Shown: piece by piece, positions 1 through 9,232 of the stretch
How the letters are laid out: each line of letters opens with the position of its first letter
Position numbering within the stretch: the stretch's first letter is position 1
Assembly: GCA_001769505.1 (NCBI GenBank)
Contig: MEOF01000063.1
Location: 1-50,511 of the forward strand
Direction of reading: 5' to 3'
DNA: 50,511 bases
Source of the DNA: Bacteroidetes bacterium GWF2_33_38
GTDB taxonomy: Bacteria > Bacteroidota > Bacteroidia > Bacteroidales > GWF2-33-38
Made by a program: the position numbers and the translations under genes
Notes under the pieces: model-generated
Database searches by the model: none
Seen by the model: only the letters and a program-made list of their open reading frames with translations
Told to the model about the DNA's origin: nothing

Positions 1-84
1 GGATTAATATTTATTTCACATGCTTTATTTAACAGAATAACAGTAGATTATAAAAAATGCCTCAATCTTTTGTCATGTACTTAG
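1..84 (+). CDS. possible 3' end of an upstream gene (partial)
   Basis: Frame 1 is open from the window edge to a TAG at 82-84, giving 27 codons that could be the C-terminus of a gene starting outside the window. The stretch is too short to show a domain, and an open run of this length in AT-rich DNA can arise by chance. The rest of the first 239 bases holds only AT-rich sequence, with one small hairpin (AAGTAT/ATACTT, 166-182). Confidence 0.2.
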   Translation, partial: GLIFISHALFNRITVDYKKCLNLLSCT

Positions 85-239
85 AAAAAAGTTAATGAAT
101 AAATTGTCAATTATTTTTGTTAATTATTATAGATTACAACAACTTATCATAAACCTACAATATTAAAGTATGTTTAATACTTGTTAATTATTTAATTTTT
201 ATTCTTTCATTTTTTTTCACACATTTGTTTTTTAATAAA

Positions 240-653
240 ATGAAAAGCATAATGAGTAACAATTATCTATGTCCCCACTGCAAAGGCTATCTGAATGTTG
301 ACGATAAAATTATTTTTGGAGTTCGTTCAAAGCACAATAAAAAAGGCTTATTGTTGCTAAGTTCAAAAATTGGAGATTATTCAATTCATAGTCATCCTGA
401 ATTTAAGTATGAAAAAGGTGATTTAATTAGCTTTTATTGCCCAATTTGCAACGAAAGCTTACACACTCCTAGTATAAATAATAATTTGGCTAAGATTGAA
501 ATGATTGACGAAATTGATAATCATTTAGACATATATTTTTCAGGAGTTGTTGGAGAAAAATGCACATATGTTATTAAAGATAAAGATATTGAGGCATATG
601 GAGACAACAAATCTAATTATTTAGATTTTTTCAACCTAAGTTCAATTAGATAA
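240..653 (+). CDS. hypothetical protein with two CxxC pairs
   Basis: A 137-residue protein of unknown function. It has two CPxC pairs, C11/C14 and C67/C70, which look like the two halves of a zinc ribbon or a rubredoxin-like zinc knuckle around a small beta-rich domain. There is no signal peptide or membrane segment, so it is probably cytoplasmic. The open frame extends up to a TTG at 225, but the ATG at 240 is the more natural start and another ATG follows at 252. A hairpin with a T-run (677-713) ends the transcript. The metal-binding suggestion rests on the Cys spacing only; no named family was recognised. Confidence 0.75.
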   Translation: MKSIMSNNYLCPHCKGYLNVDDKIIFGVRSKHNKKGLLLLSSKIGDYSIHSHPEFKYEKGDLISFYCPICNESLHTPSINNNLAKIEMIDEIDNHLDIYFSGVVGEKCTYVIKDKDIEAYGDNKSNYLDFFNLSSIR

Positions 654-676
654 ATTTCAATAGCCCTAATTTTTAG

Positions 677-713
677 AACTATTCGATACAATTCAATTCT
701 CGAATAGTTTTTT
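677..713 (+). terminator. rho-independent terminator after the twin-CxxC gene
   Basis: A 9-bp perfect stem (AACTATTCG / CGAATAGTT) with a 15-nt loop is followed directly by a T-run. It lies 24 bp past the preceding stop codon and abuts the next gene's ATG at 715, so that gene needs its own promoter or readthrough. Confidence 0.7.
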
Positions 714-714
714 G

Positions 715-1227
715 ATGCACATATTTACTATGAAGGTTATTGACATTAAGGAACTTAAAATTATTGCCCAACAAAAGAAGAACTCAAATATTGAGTTTTG
801 TGCTAAGTTAAAAAAAAAGAAACCAAGCAATTTAGACAGTATTGCCAAGGAAGTGCACGATATAGTTTTCTCAAAAATTGATTGCTTAGATTGTGCCAAC
901 TGCTGTAAAAATATTTCACCAATTATAAAAGATTCGGATATTGTAAGGATTTCAAAGCATTTAAAAACGAAACCTGCAAGTTTTACCGAAAAATACTTGC
1001 GGCTCGATGGCGATGGTGATTATGTTTATAAAGAACCGCCCTGCCCGTTTTTATTGCCCGACAACTATTGCCAAATATACGAGGTTCGTCCAAATGCTTG
1101 CAAGGAATATCCACACACCGACAGACGTAGATTTTATCAACTACTCGATTTAACTCTTAAAAATTCGTTTGTATGCCCTGCTGTTTATTATTTTTTCGAG
1201 TTGCTTAAGAAAGAAAAAAATATTTAA
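715..1227 (+). CDS. YkgJ-family cysteine-cluster protein
   Basis: A 170-residue cytoplasmic protein with the YkgJ/UPF0153 signature: C57-x2-C60-x2-C63-C64 followed by CPFL, a YCxIYExRPxACKxYPH block and a late CP near residue 155. The family is predicted to bind zinc or an Fe-S cluster, but its biochemical role is not established. The ATG at 715 sits immediately behind the preceding terminator's T-run, and a second in-frame ATG at 730 (MKVIDIKEL) is an equally good start. The gene converges on the antiporter gene with no gap: this TAA ends at 1227 and the opposing stop begins at 1228. Confidence 0.85.
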   Translation: MHIFTMKVIDIKELKIIAQQKKNSNIEFCAKLKKKKPSNLDSIAKEVHDIVFSKIDCLDCANCCKNISPIIKDSDIVRISKHLKTKPASFTEKYLRLDGDGDYVYKEPPCPFLLPDNYCQIYEVRPNACKEYPHTDRRRFYQLLDLTLKNSFVCPAVYYFFELLKKEKNI

Positions 1228-3369
1228 TCAATCCTTTTTGAAAATGCTTCCAATACCTTTTCCCAAACTTTCAAAAGCCTCAATCCCTTTGGATAATGGG
1301 CCGGATGATAAATCCTCGTATTGCCCAAACACATGATTGTATTGGAATGGATAAATAATAAGTTTATTATTATCGTAAAAATGTTTTTCCAGTTTATTTG
1401 GAATATTATCCAACGCTTTGATATAAGAAACCGCTCCTTTTCGAGTCGAAATAAAAACGAGCAAATCGTCTCTGTTAATATATCTTGATAAAATTAGAAA
1501 ATCGTCCCACTCATCAAATACAGTCGTGTTTATCGAAATATTTAGATGCATTTGTTTGATCTTAGTATTAATTGCTTCTTGTGTAGTGTTTGAACAATAA
1601 TGTTGAATAGGAATGCTTAGTTCTTGCGAAAGTATTGCTATTTTTTGAAGCCAAGTTTCAAATCCTTTTTCCCTTTCTGCTAAAGGCGGAGATACAATTA
1701 CCATTCGTTTTTGACTAATCAAAGGCTTATCGAAATAACAAATAAAAATATTTTTATTTACATTATTTATAATTGAATGGATTTTTTCACCAATCAATTT
1801 ATCTACAATTCGTGCTTTTTTTGGCCAGCCAATCACAACAATGTCGGCCATAATCTCTCTAGAGATTCTCGTTATTCCACTAGCAGGATTATGGTCAATA
1901 GTTGCAATAGCATTAACTTTAGTTTCTGATGCAGCTCCTTGCATTACAAATTCTTCGAGTTTTTTTCGAGCATTAATAATATTAATTTCAGCTTCGGCAT
2001 TATTGGGAACCACTGATAAAATAGTAATAGGATTTGCCGATTTTTTGTCCTTAATCAATAAAGCAAATTCCAAAAGACTTTCAATATTTGATATATTTGC
2101 AACTGGTATCAAAATATGTTCATTTACAAAAGTATTTAATTTAGATCTATTTTTTTTAATATCTTGTTCCGAAATAAGAATTTTTTTAGAAGCCTTATCT
2201 GTTGCAAATGAAGCAACTACACAGGTTACAAGTATCAAAATAATCGTTCCATTAAGAACATTTTCGTCTAATATCCCAGCTTTATATCCAACCAAGATAA
2301 CAGCTAATGTTGCTGCTGCGTGCGAACTACTCAATCCAAAAATAAGTTGTCGTTGAGCCAATGAATATTTGAAAGTAAGCTGAGTAAAAAGTGCAGCTAA
2401 CCATTTCCCCAATAGTGCAGTAATTGTTAATACAGCTGCAATGATTAAAGCCATCGGACCCTTAAAAATTACGCTTAAATCGACCAACATACCTACCGAA
2501 ATTAAGAAAAATGGAATAAATAAGGAGTTGCCTATAAATTCTATTCGATTCATTAGAGCTGAGGAATGTGGGATAAGAGGATTTAAAGCTAATCCTGCAA
2601 CAAACGCTCCGATAATAGGTTCTAAACCTGAAACTTCTGTCAAAAAAGCTGCAAAAAAGACAACTGACAAAACAAAAATATAGTGAGCATGCTTTTCGCT
2701 TTCTAATTTTTGAAAGAACCACTTTGTTACTTTAGGAATAATCCAAAACATGATAGCAAAAAATACTGCTAACGAAATACCTAGTTGTATCCAAAAATCC
2801 TGATTTAGATTACCTTGACTATTACCCATGATTACAGCTAAAATTAAGAGAACAGCAGTATCTGTTAATATTGTTCCTCCAACAGTAACGGCAACAGCTT
2901 GATTTTTCGTAATTCCTAATTTACTCACAATAGGGTACGCAACAAGAGTATGTGTTGAAAACATGCTTGAAGTCAAAAAACTTGCATTGAAATCAAATCC
3001 CAAAATATAATAGCATACCGGAAAACCAATAGCTAATGGTATAGCAAAAGTAAATAAACCGAAGAGTAAACTTTTATTTCGATTTGCTTTAAAACCTCTC
3101 ATATCAAGGTCTAAGCCGGCAATAAACATGATATAAAGAAGTCCGATAGTAGAAAAAAGTTCAACAGCAGAGTTTTTTTCGAGAATGTAAAATCCATTTG
3201 GACCAATAATTACTCCGGATATAATCAGCCCAATAATTCCCGGAATGTTTAATCTTTTTAGTAAAATTGGTGCTAAAAGAATTATAAATAGGACTAATGA
3301 AAACACCAATACGGGGTTATGGAGAGGAAGACTAAACTCTAATAATAAATCGTTGAAAAATTTGGTCAT
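1228..3369 (-). CDS. CPA2-type cation:proton antiporter with USP-like C-terminal region
   Basis: A 713-residue inner-membrane antiporter of the KefB/Na+-H+ exchanger (CPA2) superfamily. Residues 1-390 form about 12 hydrophobic segments, with conserved-looking membrane Asp stretches (MFIAGLDLDMRGF and GTILTDTAVLL) as expected for ion-coupled exchange. Residues 400-713 are soluble and resemble two universal stress protein (USP) domains (FVNEHILIPVAN and RMVIVSPPL beta starts), a combination typical of Bacteroidota antiporters. The substrate (Na+, K+ or H+) cannot be read from sequence. The gene lies 17 bp downstream of the receiver/PAS gene on the same strand, so the pair is probably co-transcribed. 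Confidence 0.88.
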   Translation of the reverse strand: MTKFFNDLLLEFSLPLHNPVLVFSLVLFIILLAPILLKRLNIPGIIGLIISGVIIGPNGFYILEKNSAVELFSTIGLLYIMFIAGLDLDMRGFKANRNKSLLFGLFTFAIPLAIGFPVCYYILGFDFNASFLTSSMFSTHTLVAYPIVSKLGITKNQAVAVTVGGTILTDTAVLLILAVIMGNSQGNLNQDFWIQLGISLAVFFAIMFWIIPKVTKWFFQKLESEKHAHYIFVLSVVFFAAFLTEVSGLEPIIGAFVAGLALNPLIPHSSALMNRIEFIGNSLFIPFFLISVGMLVDLSVIFKGPMALIIAAVLTITALLGKWLAALFTQLTFKYSLAQRQLIFGLSSSHAAATLAVILVGYKAGILDENVLNGTIILILVTCVVASFATDKASKKILISEQDIKKNRSKLNTFVNEHILIPVANISNIESLLEFALLIKDKKSANPITILSVVPNNAEAEINIINARKKLEEFVMQGAASETKVNAIATIDHNPASGITRISREIMADIVVIGWPKKARIVDKLIGEKIHSIINNVNKNIFICYFDKPLISQKRMVIVSPPLAEREKGFETWLQKIAILSQELSIPIQHYCSNTTQEAINTKIKQMHLNISINTTVFDEWDDFLILSRYINRDDLLVFISTRKGAVSYIKALDNIPNKLEKHFYDNNKLIIYPFQYNHVFGQYEDLSSGPLSKGIEAFESLGKGIGSIFKKD

Positions 3370-3386
3370 ATTGACTGAGCTCCAAA

Positions 3387-6300
3387 TTAATTTTGTTTTC
3401 GCTCATTAATATCGCGAACTAAACAAAAAACTTCATCGTTGTTTAATGCCGTAAGTCTTGCTTCAAACCACCTCAATCCAATCGACGAATTTAATTGATA
3501 TTCAATCATTTGAAGCTTCCCTGAATTCGTCGCCATGCTAATACAAGCCTTAAATTCTTCAAGTTTGGCTCCGGTGAAAAAATCAGTAAGGTTTTTTCCT
3601 ATAATGCTTTCGTCTGAAACATCATAAATCTTTTGATTATCGGAGAAAAAGTCTCGATAATTTCCATTTTTATCAATTACAAATATTAAATCGGGAATTG
3701 CCTGGATTAAACTTCGATTTCGCTGTTCGCTAAGTTGAAGTTTGTTTTCGATGTTTTTTCTTTCCGTAATATCTCGTATAATAGCATATCTAAAATTTGT
3801 ATCGCCAATTTTTACGACTGATAAACTAACTTCAGCATCAAAGGTTTCGCCGTTTTTCCTTTTATAAATCCATTGAAAAGTATGATTTCGATTCCCTTTT
3901 TTTACCGAATCAATTCGTTGATTTCTCAATTCAAGTGATACCTTTCCACTCGACTGTATTTCAGGGGAGAGCTGTATCAATTTAAGATTTCTAAACTCAT
4001 CTTTCGTGTAGCCGAATATTTTTGTCGCACTTTCGTTACAATCAACCAAAATATCAAGGTCGTCGTTTATCATTAAAATAGCATCGCTTGCTTCGGAAAA
4101 TAGTGAATAATATTTTTTCTGACTATCGAGAAGTGCTTTTTCTGCCATTTTTTCTTTTGTAATATCAAGTGTCCAAATCAAAACTCGTATTATTTCTCCT
4201 TTTTCGTTTGAAATTGGTTCAACATGAGTTTCAAGCCATTTTGCACCCGATTTGTGCGAAGTTTTTTCCTTAAATACAATATGTTCGCCTTTTTTTGCAG
4301 CCTCAAACTTGTCTTTAAAATTATTTGACCCAACTTCTTTAGGTACGTAATCAAGAATATTATCTCCCTTTTTAATCAATCGATTAAATTCTTCACGTAT
4401 AATTTCTTTTGCGGCCTTATTAAATGCAACTAGATTATAATTCAAATCACATAAATAAAATCGTTGAATGCTACTCTCGAACAATGGTTTTAATTCTGCT
4501 TTTGTTTCGATTAGCTCATACTCAATATTTTTTTGAGTAGTTATGTCAAAAAGCGATAAGCAAAAACGATTAGCAGAATAATTATCTCCCTCGTTAACTG
4601 GATAAATTGTTAATTCAAAAAATACTGTTCCTAAATCGGTTTCAAACGAACGTTCTAAATTGTGTGAAACTCCTGCTTTGATGGTGTTTTGGAATAGTTC
4701 TTTCGATTCACTTTCAGAAATAAAATCTAATAATTCAAATATTTTTTGACCTTTGGATATATTTTTCTGTATAATTTTTTTGGCATATTCGATAGCTTTT
4801 TTATTAAAATCAATAACTTTATAATGACTATCAATAAATATTATAGCCTCTTTATTTGAATCAAAAATTGCTTGTAAATTAGCGTTATTAGTATTAACAA
4901 TTCCTTGAGTTTGTTTATATGTTGTAACATCGGAAAAAGTGCCCACAATTCTATATGGCTTGCCCAATTCATTTTTCATAGCTAGCCCTCGCTCAGTAAA
5001 CCAGCGATAACTTCCATCTTTATGCTTGATTTGGTAGTCAATAGAATAAAACGGAATTTTTCCTTGTAAATGTTCTTCAATTATTTCAGACACTCGGTTT
5101 CTATCATTCTGTTCGAGCCTACTTTCCCACTCTAGTATATTGTTTTCTAATTCATGTTCTTCATAACCAAGCATTTCTTTAAATTTGGGCGAAAAATAAA
5201 CTTTGTTTGTTTTTATTTCCCAATCCCAATATGCATCATTTGACGTGAGAGATAACATTTCGATTTTTTCTTCGCTTTCTTTTAATTTTTTTTCAATTAA
5301 AAGATTCTCAGTCAAATCTTTGCTATAACAAACAATTCCTATTACTTGTTTGTTCTCATTTTTTAGCGTTGAAAATGTATGTTGAATTACTTTTTTAAAG
5401 CCATTTTTGCCATTAAAATCGAGTTTAAGTTCCAAAAAACCTTTCTCTAAAACAGGTTCTAATATTTTTTCATTGACGAAAACAGAATCCGACAATTTAA
5501 ATACCTCATTAAGGTTTCGACCAATGACATTTTCTTTCGAAGTTTCAAATATTTTCTCAGCCCCTTTATTTAAATGCTTAATTTTACCAGCGAGATTGAT
5601 GGTTAAAATACCATCGTAAATATTATCAATAATGTTGTCTTGTTCTGATGAAATATTTTTAGTTTTCAGTTCCTCTGTAACATCTTTAACTACAAGTTGA
5701 ATTGTTTTCTGATTTTTATAATTTATTACAGAACCTGAAATTTTAGCCCAAAAATAATCGTTCGCAATTGTTTTAAATTTTATATTTTCAAAATAAATTT
5801 TATTGTCCTTGACAATTGCGTCTTCGAGAGAATTAGTAAATGCAGTGGCGTTTTCATCCTCAATATATTGAGCAATAGGTTTGTCTAACATATTTTCGAT
5901 ATGAATAGTTCCAAACAGCTTTAATCCGGAGATATTTATATATTCTATCTGATTATTTGTAATAAGTAAAACTGCATTATGCGAATCTTCGATTAATTTT
6001 CGATATCGATATTCTTTAATTTTAATTTCCTTGTCGAATTTGTGTTTTGAATACGCTAACTCTATTAAAATACCAAGTTCGGTTTTATCAATCGGTTTTA
6101 CTAAAAATCCGTAAGATTTTGTACAAACAGCTCGTTGAATAGTTTTTTCGTCGGTAATGCTTGATACAAAAATAATAGGGACATCATATTTCTCCTGAAT
6201 AATGTTCGCAGCAGTAATTCCATCAGTCTCGCCAGGGAGAAGGATGTCCATTAAAATTACATCGGGAAGTTCATTTTCACATTTGTGTATCGCTTCATTT

Positions 6301-6410
6301 GCATTGGAATATATGCCGATAAGTTCATGCCCTAAGTCATTTAGGAACATTTTGTATATAGTTGAAAGCATCTTATCGTCTTCGACAATTAAAATTCTTT
6401 TTGCTTTCAT
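3387..6410 (-). CDS. receiver-domain protein with about seven PAS domains and no output domain
   Basis: A 1007-residue soluble signalling protein. Residues 1-120 form a complete receiver: acidic pair at E10-D12, phospho-acceptor D55 in VILMDILLP, S83/S84 and K105 in LVKP. About seven PAS/PAC units follow, near residues 130-245, 255-370, 380-500, 510-625, 630-745, 750-870 and 880-1007, most ending in a PAC-like D(I/V/L)T or DIN linker. The protein stops at RDINERKQN, exactly where a HisKA/HATPase or GGDEF module would normally begin; none is present in any downstream frame before the antiporter. It could be a phospho-responsive scaffold, a single-domain-type regulator, or a hybrid kinase that lost its catalytic half. 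It heads an operon with the antiporter. Confidence 0.85.
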   Translation of the reverse strand: MKAKRILIVEDDKMLSTIYKMFLNDLGHELIGIYSNANEAIHKCENELPDVILMDILLPGETDGITAANIIQEKYDVPIIFVSSITDEKTIQRAVCTKSYGFLVKPIDKTELGILIELAYSKHKFDKEIKIKEYRYRKLIEDSHNAVLLITNNQIEYINISGLKLFGTIHIENMLDKPIAQYIEDENATAFTNSLEDAIVKDNKIYFENIKFKTIANDYFWAKISGSVINYKNQKTIQLVVKDVTEELKTKNISSEQDNIIDNIYDGILTINLAGKIKHLNKGAEKIFETSKENVIGRNLNEVFKLSDSVFVNEKILEPVLEKGFLELKLDFNGKNGFKKVIQHTFSTLKNENKQVIGIVCYSKDLTENLLIEKKLKESEEKIEMLSLTSNDAYWDWEIKTNKVYFSPKFKEMLGYEEHELENNILEWESRLEQNDRNRVSEIIEEHLQGKIPFYSIDYQIKHKDGSYRWFTERGLAMKNELGKPYRIVGTFSDVTTYKQTQGIVNTNNANLQAIFDSNKEAIIFIDSHYKVIDFNKKAIEYAKKIIQKNISKGQKIFELLDFISESESKELFQNTIKAGVSHNLERSFETDLGTVFFELTIYPVNEGDNYSANRFCLSLFDITTQKNIEYELIETKAELKPLFESSIQRFYLCDLNYNLVAFNKAAKEIIREEFNRLIKKGDNILDYVPKEVGSNNFKDKFEAAKKGEHIVFKEKTSHKSGAKWLETHVEPISNEKGEIIRVLIWTLDITKEKMAEKALLDSQKKYYSLFSEASDAILMINDDLDILVDCNESATKIFGYTKDEFRNLKLIQLSPEIQSSGKVSLELRNQRIDSVKKGNRNHTFQWIYKRKNGETFDAEVSLSVVKIGDTNFRYAIIRDITERKNIENKLQLSEQRNRSLIQAIPDLIFVIDKNGNYRDFFSDNQKIYDVSDESIIGKNLTDFFTGAKLEEFKACISMATNSGKLQMIEYQLNSSIGLRWFEARLTALNNDEVFCLVRDINERKQN

Positions 6411-6443
6411 GAATTAAGTAATAATTTAATCGTTAGTTAACGA

Positions 6444-6563
6444 GTGCTAAAATTAGTTATATTTTTATAATTCCCATATTTTATTGGTGAATTATGTTCA
6501 ACAAAGAAGTAAATAAGTTCGTCAAGGACTTAGCTATCGATTGTAATCGTTCGATTTTAGCAC
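6444..6563. repeat. spaced 10-bp inverted repeat upstream of the DUF5686 gene
   Basis: GTGCTAAAAT at 6444-6453 is perfectly repeated inverted at 6554-6563 (ATTTTAGCAC), 100 bp apart, in the 259-bp gap between divergent genes. The right arm lies inside a 31-codon small ORF. It could be a paired operator or a long-range RNA stem; no known motif was recognised. Confidence 0.4.
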
Positions 6564-6589
6564 GTAAATATTATAGAATATTGGTGTAA
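6494..6589 (+). CDS. possible small protein, 31 aa
   Basis: An ATG-to-TAA frame encodes a 31-residue basic peptide starting MFNKEVNKFVKDLAIDC and ending ARKYYRILV, with an amphipathic-looking alternation of charged and hydrophobic residues. No signal peptide, no convincing ribosome-binding site and no recognised family. It sits alone in the gap between the divergent receiver/PAS and DUF5686 genes and overlaps one arm of an inverted repeat. A chance frame is quite possible. Confidence 0.22.
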   Translation: MFNKEVNKFVKDLAIDCNRSILARKYYRILV

Positions 6590-6669
6590 TACATTCGAAT
6601 ATTCTTTTTAAAAGTTTATTAATAGTTAGCTAAAATGTCTTTACATTTACCTTAATTTTTTAGAATCAA

Positions 6670-9108
6670 ATGTTTCGCTGGCATATATTAATAATTTTTC
6701 AAGTAGTTTCAATCTTTTCTTTTGCACAAAAAAATGTGCTTGAAGGTCTTGTGCTTGATAGTATTTCGAATGAACCATTGGCTTTTGTTCACATTATTTA
6801 TAATGCCAAAAATCAAGGAGCTTCGACCAATATCGATGGAAAATTTTCGATACAAATTACAGATGAAATTAAAAATTTAAAATTTTCGTCGGTAGGCTAC
6901 AAAACTAAAATAGTTTCGATAGCTGATTTGCAAACGCACAAAAACATTGTCATTCCATTATCCGAAAAAACACTTGATTTACAAGAGGTTGTTGTTTTGC
7001 CAGGGGAAAATCCTGCACATAGGATAATTAAAAAAGTTATTGCAAACAAGGATTTAAATAATCCCGAAAAAAATGTTTCATTTTCATACGAATCGTATAG
7101 CAAAATGTATTTTACATTTTTTTTAGACAGTTTAAAAGAGAAACCGAATTTAGATTCCTTGCAAGCATTAAAAGCTGATACATCGATGATGCGAGCAAAA
7201 GATTTTTTAGATAAACAGCATTTGTTTATGATGGAATCGGTTAACGAACGAAAATTCAAACTTCCAGACAAAAGTATCGAACGGGTAATCGGGTCAAGAG
7301 TTTCGGGAATGAAAAACCCAATGTTTACCATTTTAAATACACAGCTGCAATCATTTTCGATTTACGACGAATTTTTTAAAATATTCGATAAAATGTATTT
7401 GAGTCCAGTAAGTTATGGAAGTGTAAATAAATATTTTTTCTTGATTGAAGACACGATGTATAACAAGGAAAACGATACAATTTTCATCATTTCGTTCCGC
7501 CCATCGAAAGGTAAGAGTTTTGATGGACTAAAGGGCGTATTGCACATAAATACAAAGAATTATGGAATTCAGAATGTTTCAGCCGAACCATACGAAAAAT
7601 CGTCAATGCACGTTCGTGTTCAACAAAAATATGAGTTTGTCGAAAATCAACAGTGGTTTCCGGTTGAATTAAATACAGAAATTAAATTTAATTCGATGCA
7701 GGTTGACATTGGTAGAGGAACAACATCACTGATAGGAATTGGCAAAACGTATATTTCAGCAATTAAGTTAAATCCCGAACTTGAAAATAAATCGTTTTCC
7801 GATGTGTCGTTTTCGATAAATAACAATGCTTATAAAATGCAAGATTCGCTACTCGAAAAGTATCGAGTTGACCCATTAACAGAAAAAGAACTATACACAT
7901 ATCATATTATCGACAGCATTGGCAAAGAAGAGAAATTTGATACAAAAATTAAGCTCATGGAAACCATGATGCGAGGCTATATTCCGTTTAAAATTTTTAA
8001 TCTCGATTACACTAAATTTATCGATTACAATTATTTTGAAGGATATAGATTGGGAATTGGACTTGAAACAAACGAAAAATTGTTCAAAAACCTTAGTATT
8101 GGCGGTCTTTACGCTTATGGCTTTACCGACAAAAAATCGAAATATGGAACACATCTGAAAATAAATTTATCGAAACGTTATAAAACCGAAATCAAACTTT
8201 CGTATAATTTCGATGCAGATGAATCGGGCGGAGTTTCGTTTTACGACAACCTACAGCTTACTGGAACTGAGCTTTTTAGAACTTATTTAATTGATGATAT
8301 GTACTATTTTAATCAGTACAAATTCCAATTTCAAACACGATTTTTACGTCACTTTTCGGCTCGATTGTTTGCTCAACAACGAGATATATACATTACTGAT
8401 GATTACTATCCATTCACAATAGCTTTTGTAACCGATTTTTTAAACCCCATTCAAATTCTTGAAACGGGAGTAAATTTACGTTTTCTATACAAAGAAAAGT
8501 TTATTGAAACGCCATCGGGGATTTTTTCCGAAGGATCTAAATATCCTATGTTGTATGTTAATTTAACCAAAGGTTTGACAAGTGATTACGGCTCATTCGA
8601 TTATGTAAAAGTAGAAGCACAGCTTTCAAAAATGTTTACGACCAAATTTTTAGGTAAAACGATGATGCGATTATCCGCTGGTTACATCAGCGATTATTTG
8701 CCATATCAGTTACGTTATACGAGTTACGGGAGTTACCGAAAATTTCCGATTGACGCTGAATATACCTTTGGAACTATGCGATTAGGCGAATTTATATCCG
8801 ATAAATTTGTAAGTTTTAATTTTAAGCAAGATTTTGGAAATCTTTTGTTTGGAAACAAAAAAATAAAACAAGAAATTGCTATAGTTCAAAACATTGGATA
8901 TGGTTGGTTGACCAATCAGCCTAGTTCTACCGTTAATTTCAAAACTATGGAAAAGGGGTATTTCGAAACAGGACTTTTGCTTAAAAACATAATTCGATTA
9001 CAATTTATGGGCTATGGACTGGGCGTGTATTATCGTTATGGCGAGTACGCTTTCGATAATACACTCGATAATGTCGCCTTTAAACTCACATTTACCTTTG
9101 CTATGTAG
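6670..9108 (+). CDS. DUF5686 / carboxypeptidase-regulatory-like outer-membrane protein
   Basis: An 812-residue envelope protein. Residues 1-19 are a signal peptide ending SFAQ. Residues 20-110 form a carboxypeptidase-D regulatory-like beta-sandwich (LEGLVLDSISNEPLAFVHI; FSSVGYKT; LDLQEVVV), the usual N-terminus of TonB-receptor-like and DUF5686 proteins of Bacteroidota. The remainder matches DUF5686 in character, ending in a long series of amphipathic strands with a terminal aromatic region (FKLTFTFAM) expected of an outer-membrane barrel. The function of the family is not settled. It has no plug domain typical of a SusC receptor. It appears monocistronic, with a near-consensus TACATTTA box at 6642-6649 upstream. 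Confidence 0.85.
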   Translation: MFRWHILIIFQVVSIFSFAQKNVLEGLVLDSISNEPLAFVHIIYNAKNQGASTNIDGKFSIQITDEIKNLKFSSVGYKTKIVSIADLQTHKNIVIPLSEKTLDLQEVVVLPGENPAHRIIKKVIANKDLNNPEKNVSFSYESYSKMYFTFFLDSLKEKPNLDSLQALKADTSMMRAKDFLDKQHLFMMESVNERKFKLPDKSIERVIGSRVSGMKNPMFTILNTQLQSFSIYDEFFKIFDKMYLSPVSYGSVNKYFFLIEDTMYNKENDTIFIISFRPSKGKSFDGLKGVLHINTKNYGIQNVSAEPYEKSSMHVRVQQKYEFVENQQWFPVELNTEIKFNSMQVDIGRGTTSLIGIGKTYISAIKLNPELENKSFSDVSFSINNNAYKMQDSLLEKYRVDPLTEKELYTYHIIDSIGKEEKFDTKIKLMETMMRGYIPFKIFNLDYTKFIDYNYFEGYRLGIGLETNEKLFKNLSIGGLYAYGFTDKKSKYGTHLKINLSKRYKTEIKLSYNFDADESGGVSFYDNLQLTGTELFRTYLIDDMYYFNQYKFQFQTRFLRHFSARLFAQQRDIYITDDYYPFTIAFVTDFLNPIQILETGVNLRFLYKEKFIETPSGIFSEGSKYPMLYVNLTKGLTSDYGSFDYVKVEAQLSKMFTTKFLGKTMMRLSAGYISDYLPYQLRYTSYGSYRKFPIDAEYTFGTMRLGEFISDKFVSFNFKQDFGNLLFGNKKIKQEIAIVQNIGYGWLTNQPSSTVNFKTMEKGYFETGLLLKNIIRLQFMGYGLGVYYRYGEYAFDNTLDNVAFKLTFTFAM

Positions 9109-9189
9109 TTTTTAAATTCACCCAAAAATACATTTATCTGATTTCTTTTTTCTAACTTGCCGACTCAAATAAAAAAATAATCTTTAATC

Positions 9190-9228
9190 ATGGACGAAGG
9201 CCCGAGATACAGAAAAATAAAGTTATAA
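9190..9228 (+). CDS. putative leader peptide of the Mg2+ transporter gene (12 aa)
   Basis: An ATG starts a 12-codon frame encoding MDEGPRYRKIKL followed by TAA. It ends 5 nt before the first arm of two alternative hairpins and 55 nt before the CorA start. The acidic/Gly-Pro head and basic tail recall the enterobacterial MgtL leader ([17 protein letters not shown], quoted from memory), whose Asp/Glu/Pro-rich start makes ribosomes fall off at low Mg2+. An A/T-rich TAATCTTTA stretch 3 nt upstream could be a promoter -7 box, with TTG at 9157-9159 as its -33 part, which would make the ORF nearly leaderless. Seen: the ORF, its position and the hairpins. Inferred: translation and a regulatory role. 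Confidence 0.45.
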   Translation: MDEGPRYRKIKL

Positions 9229-9232
9229 CCAA

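Noticed and set aside
1841-2356. 171-codon plus-strand open frame inside the antiporter gene
   Set aside because: It is antisense to the membrane half of a clear CPA2 antiporter and shows the Ile/Ser/Ala-rich composition typical of a complement-strand shadow; no start signal.
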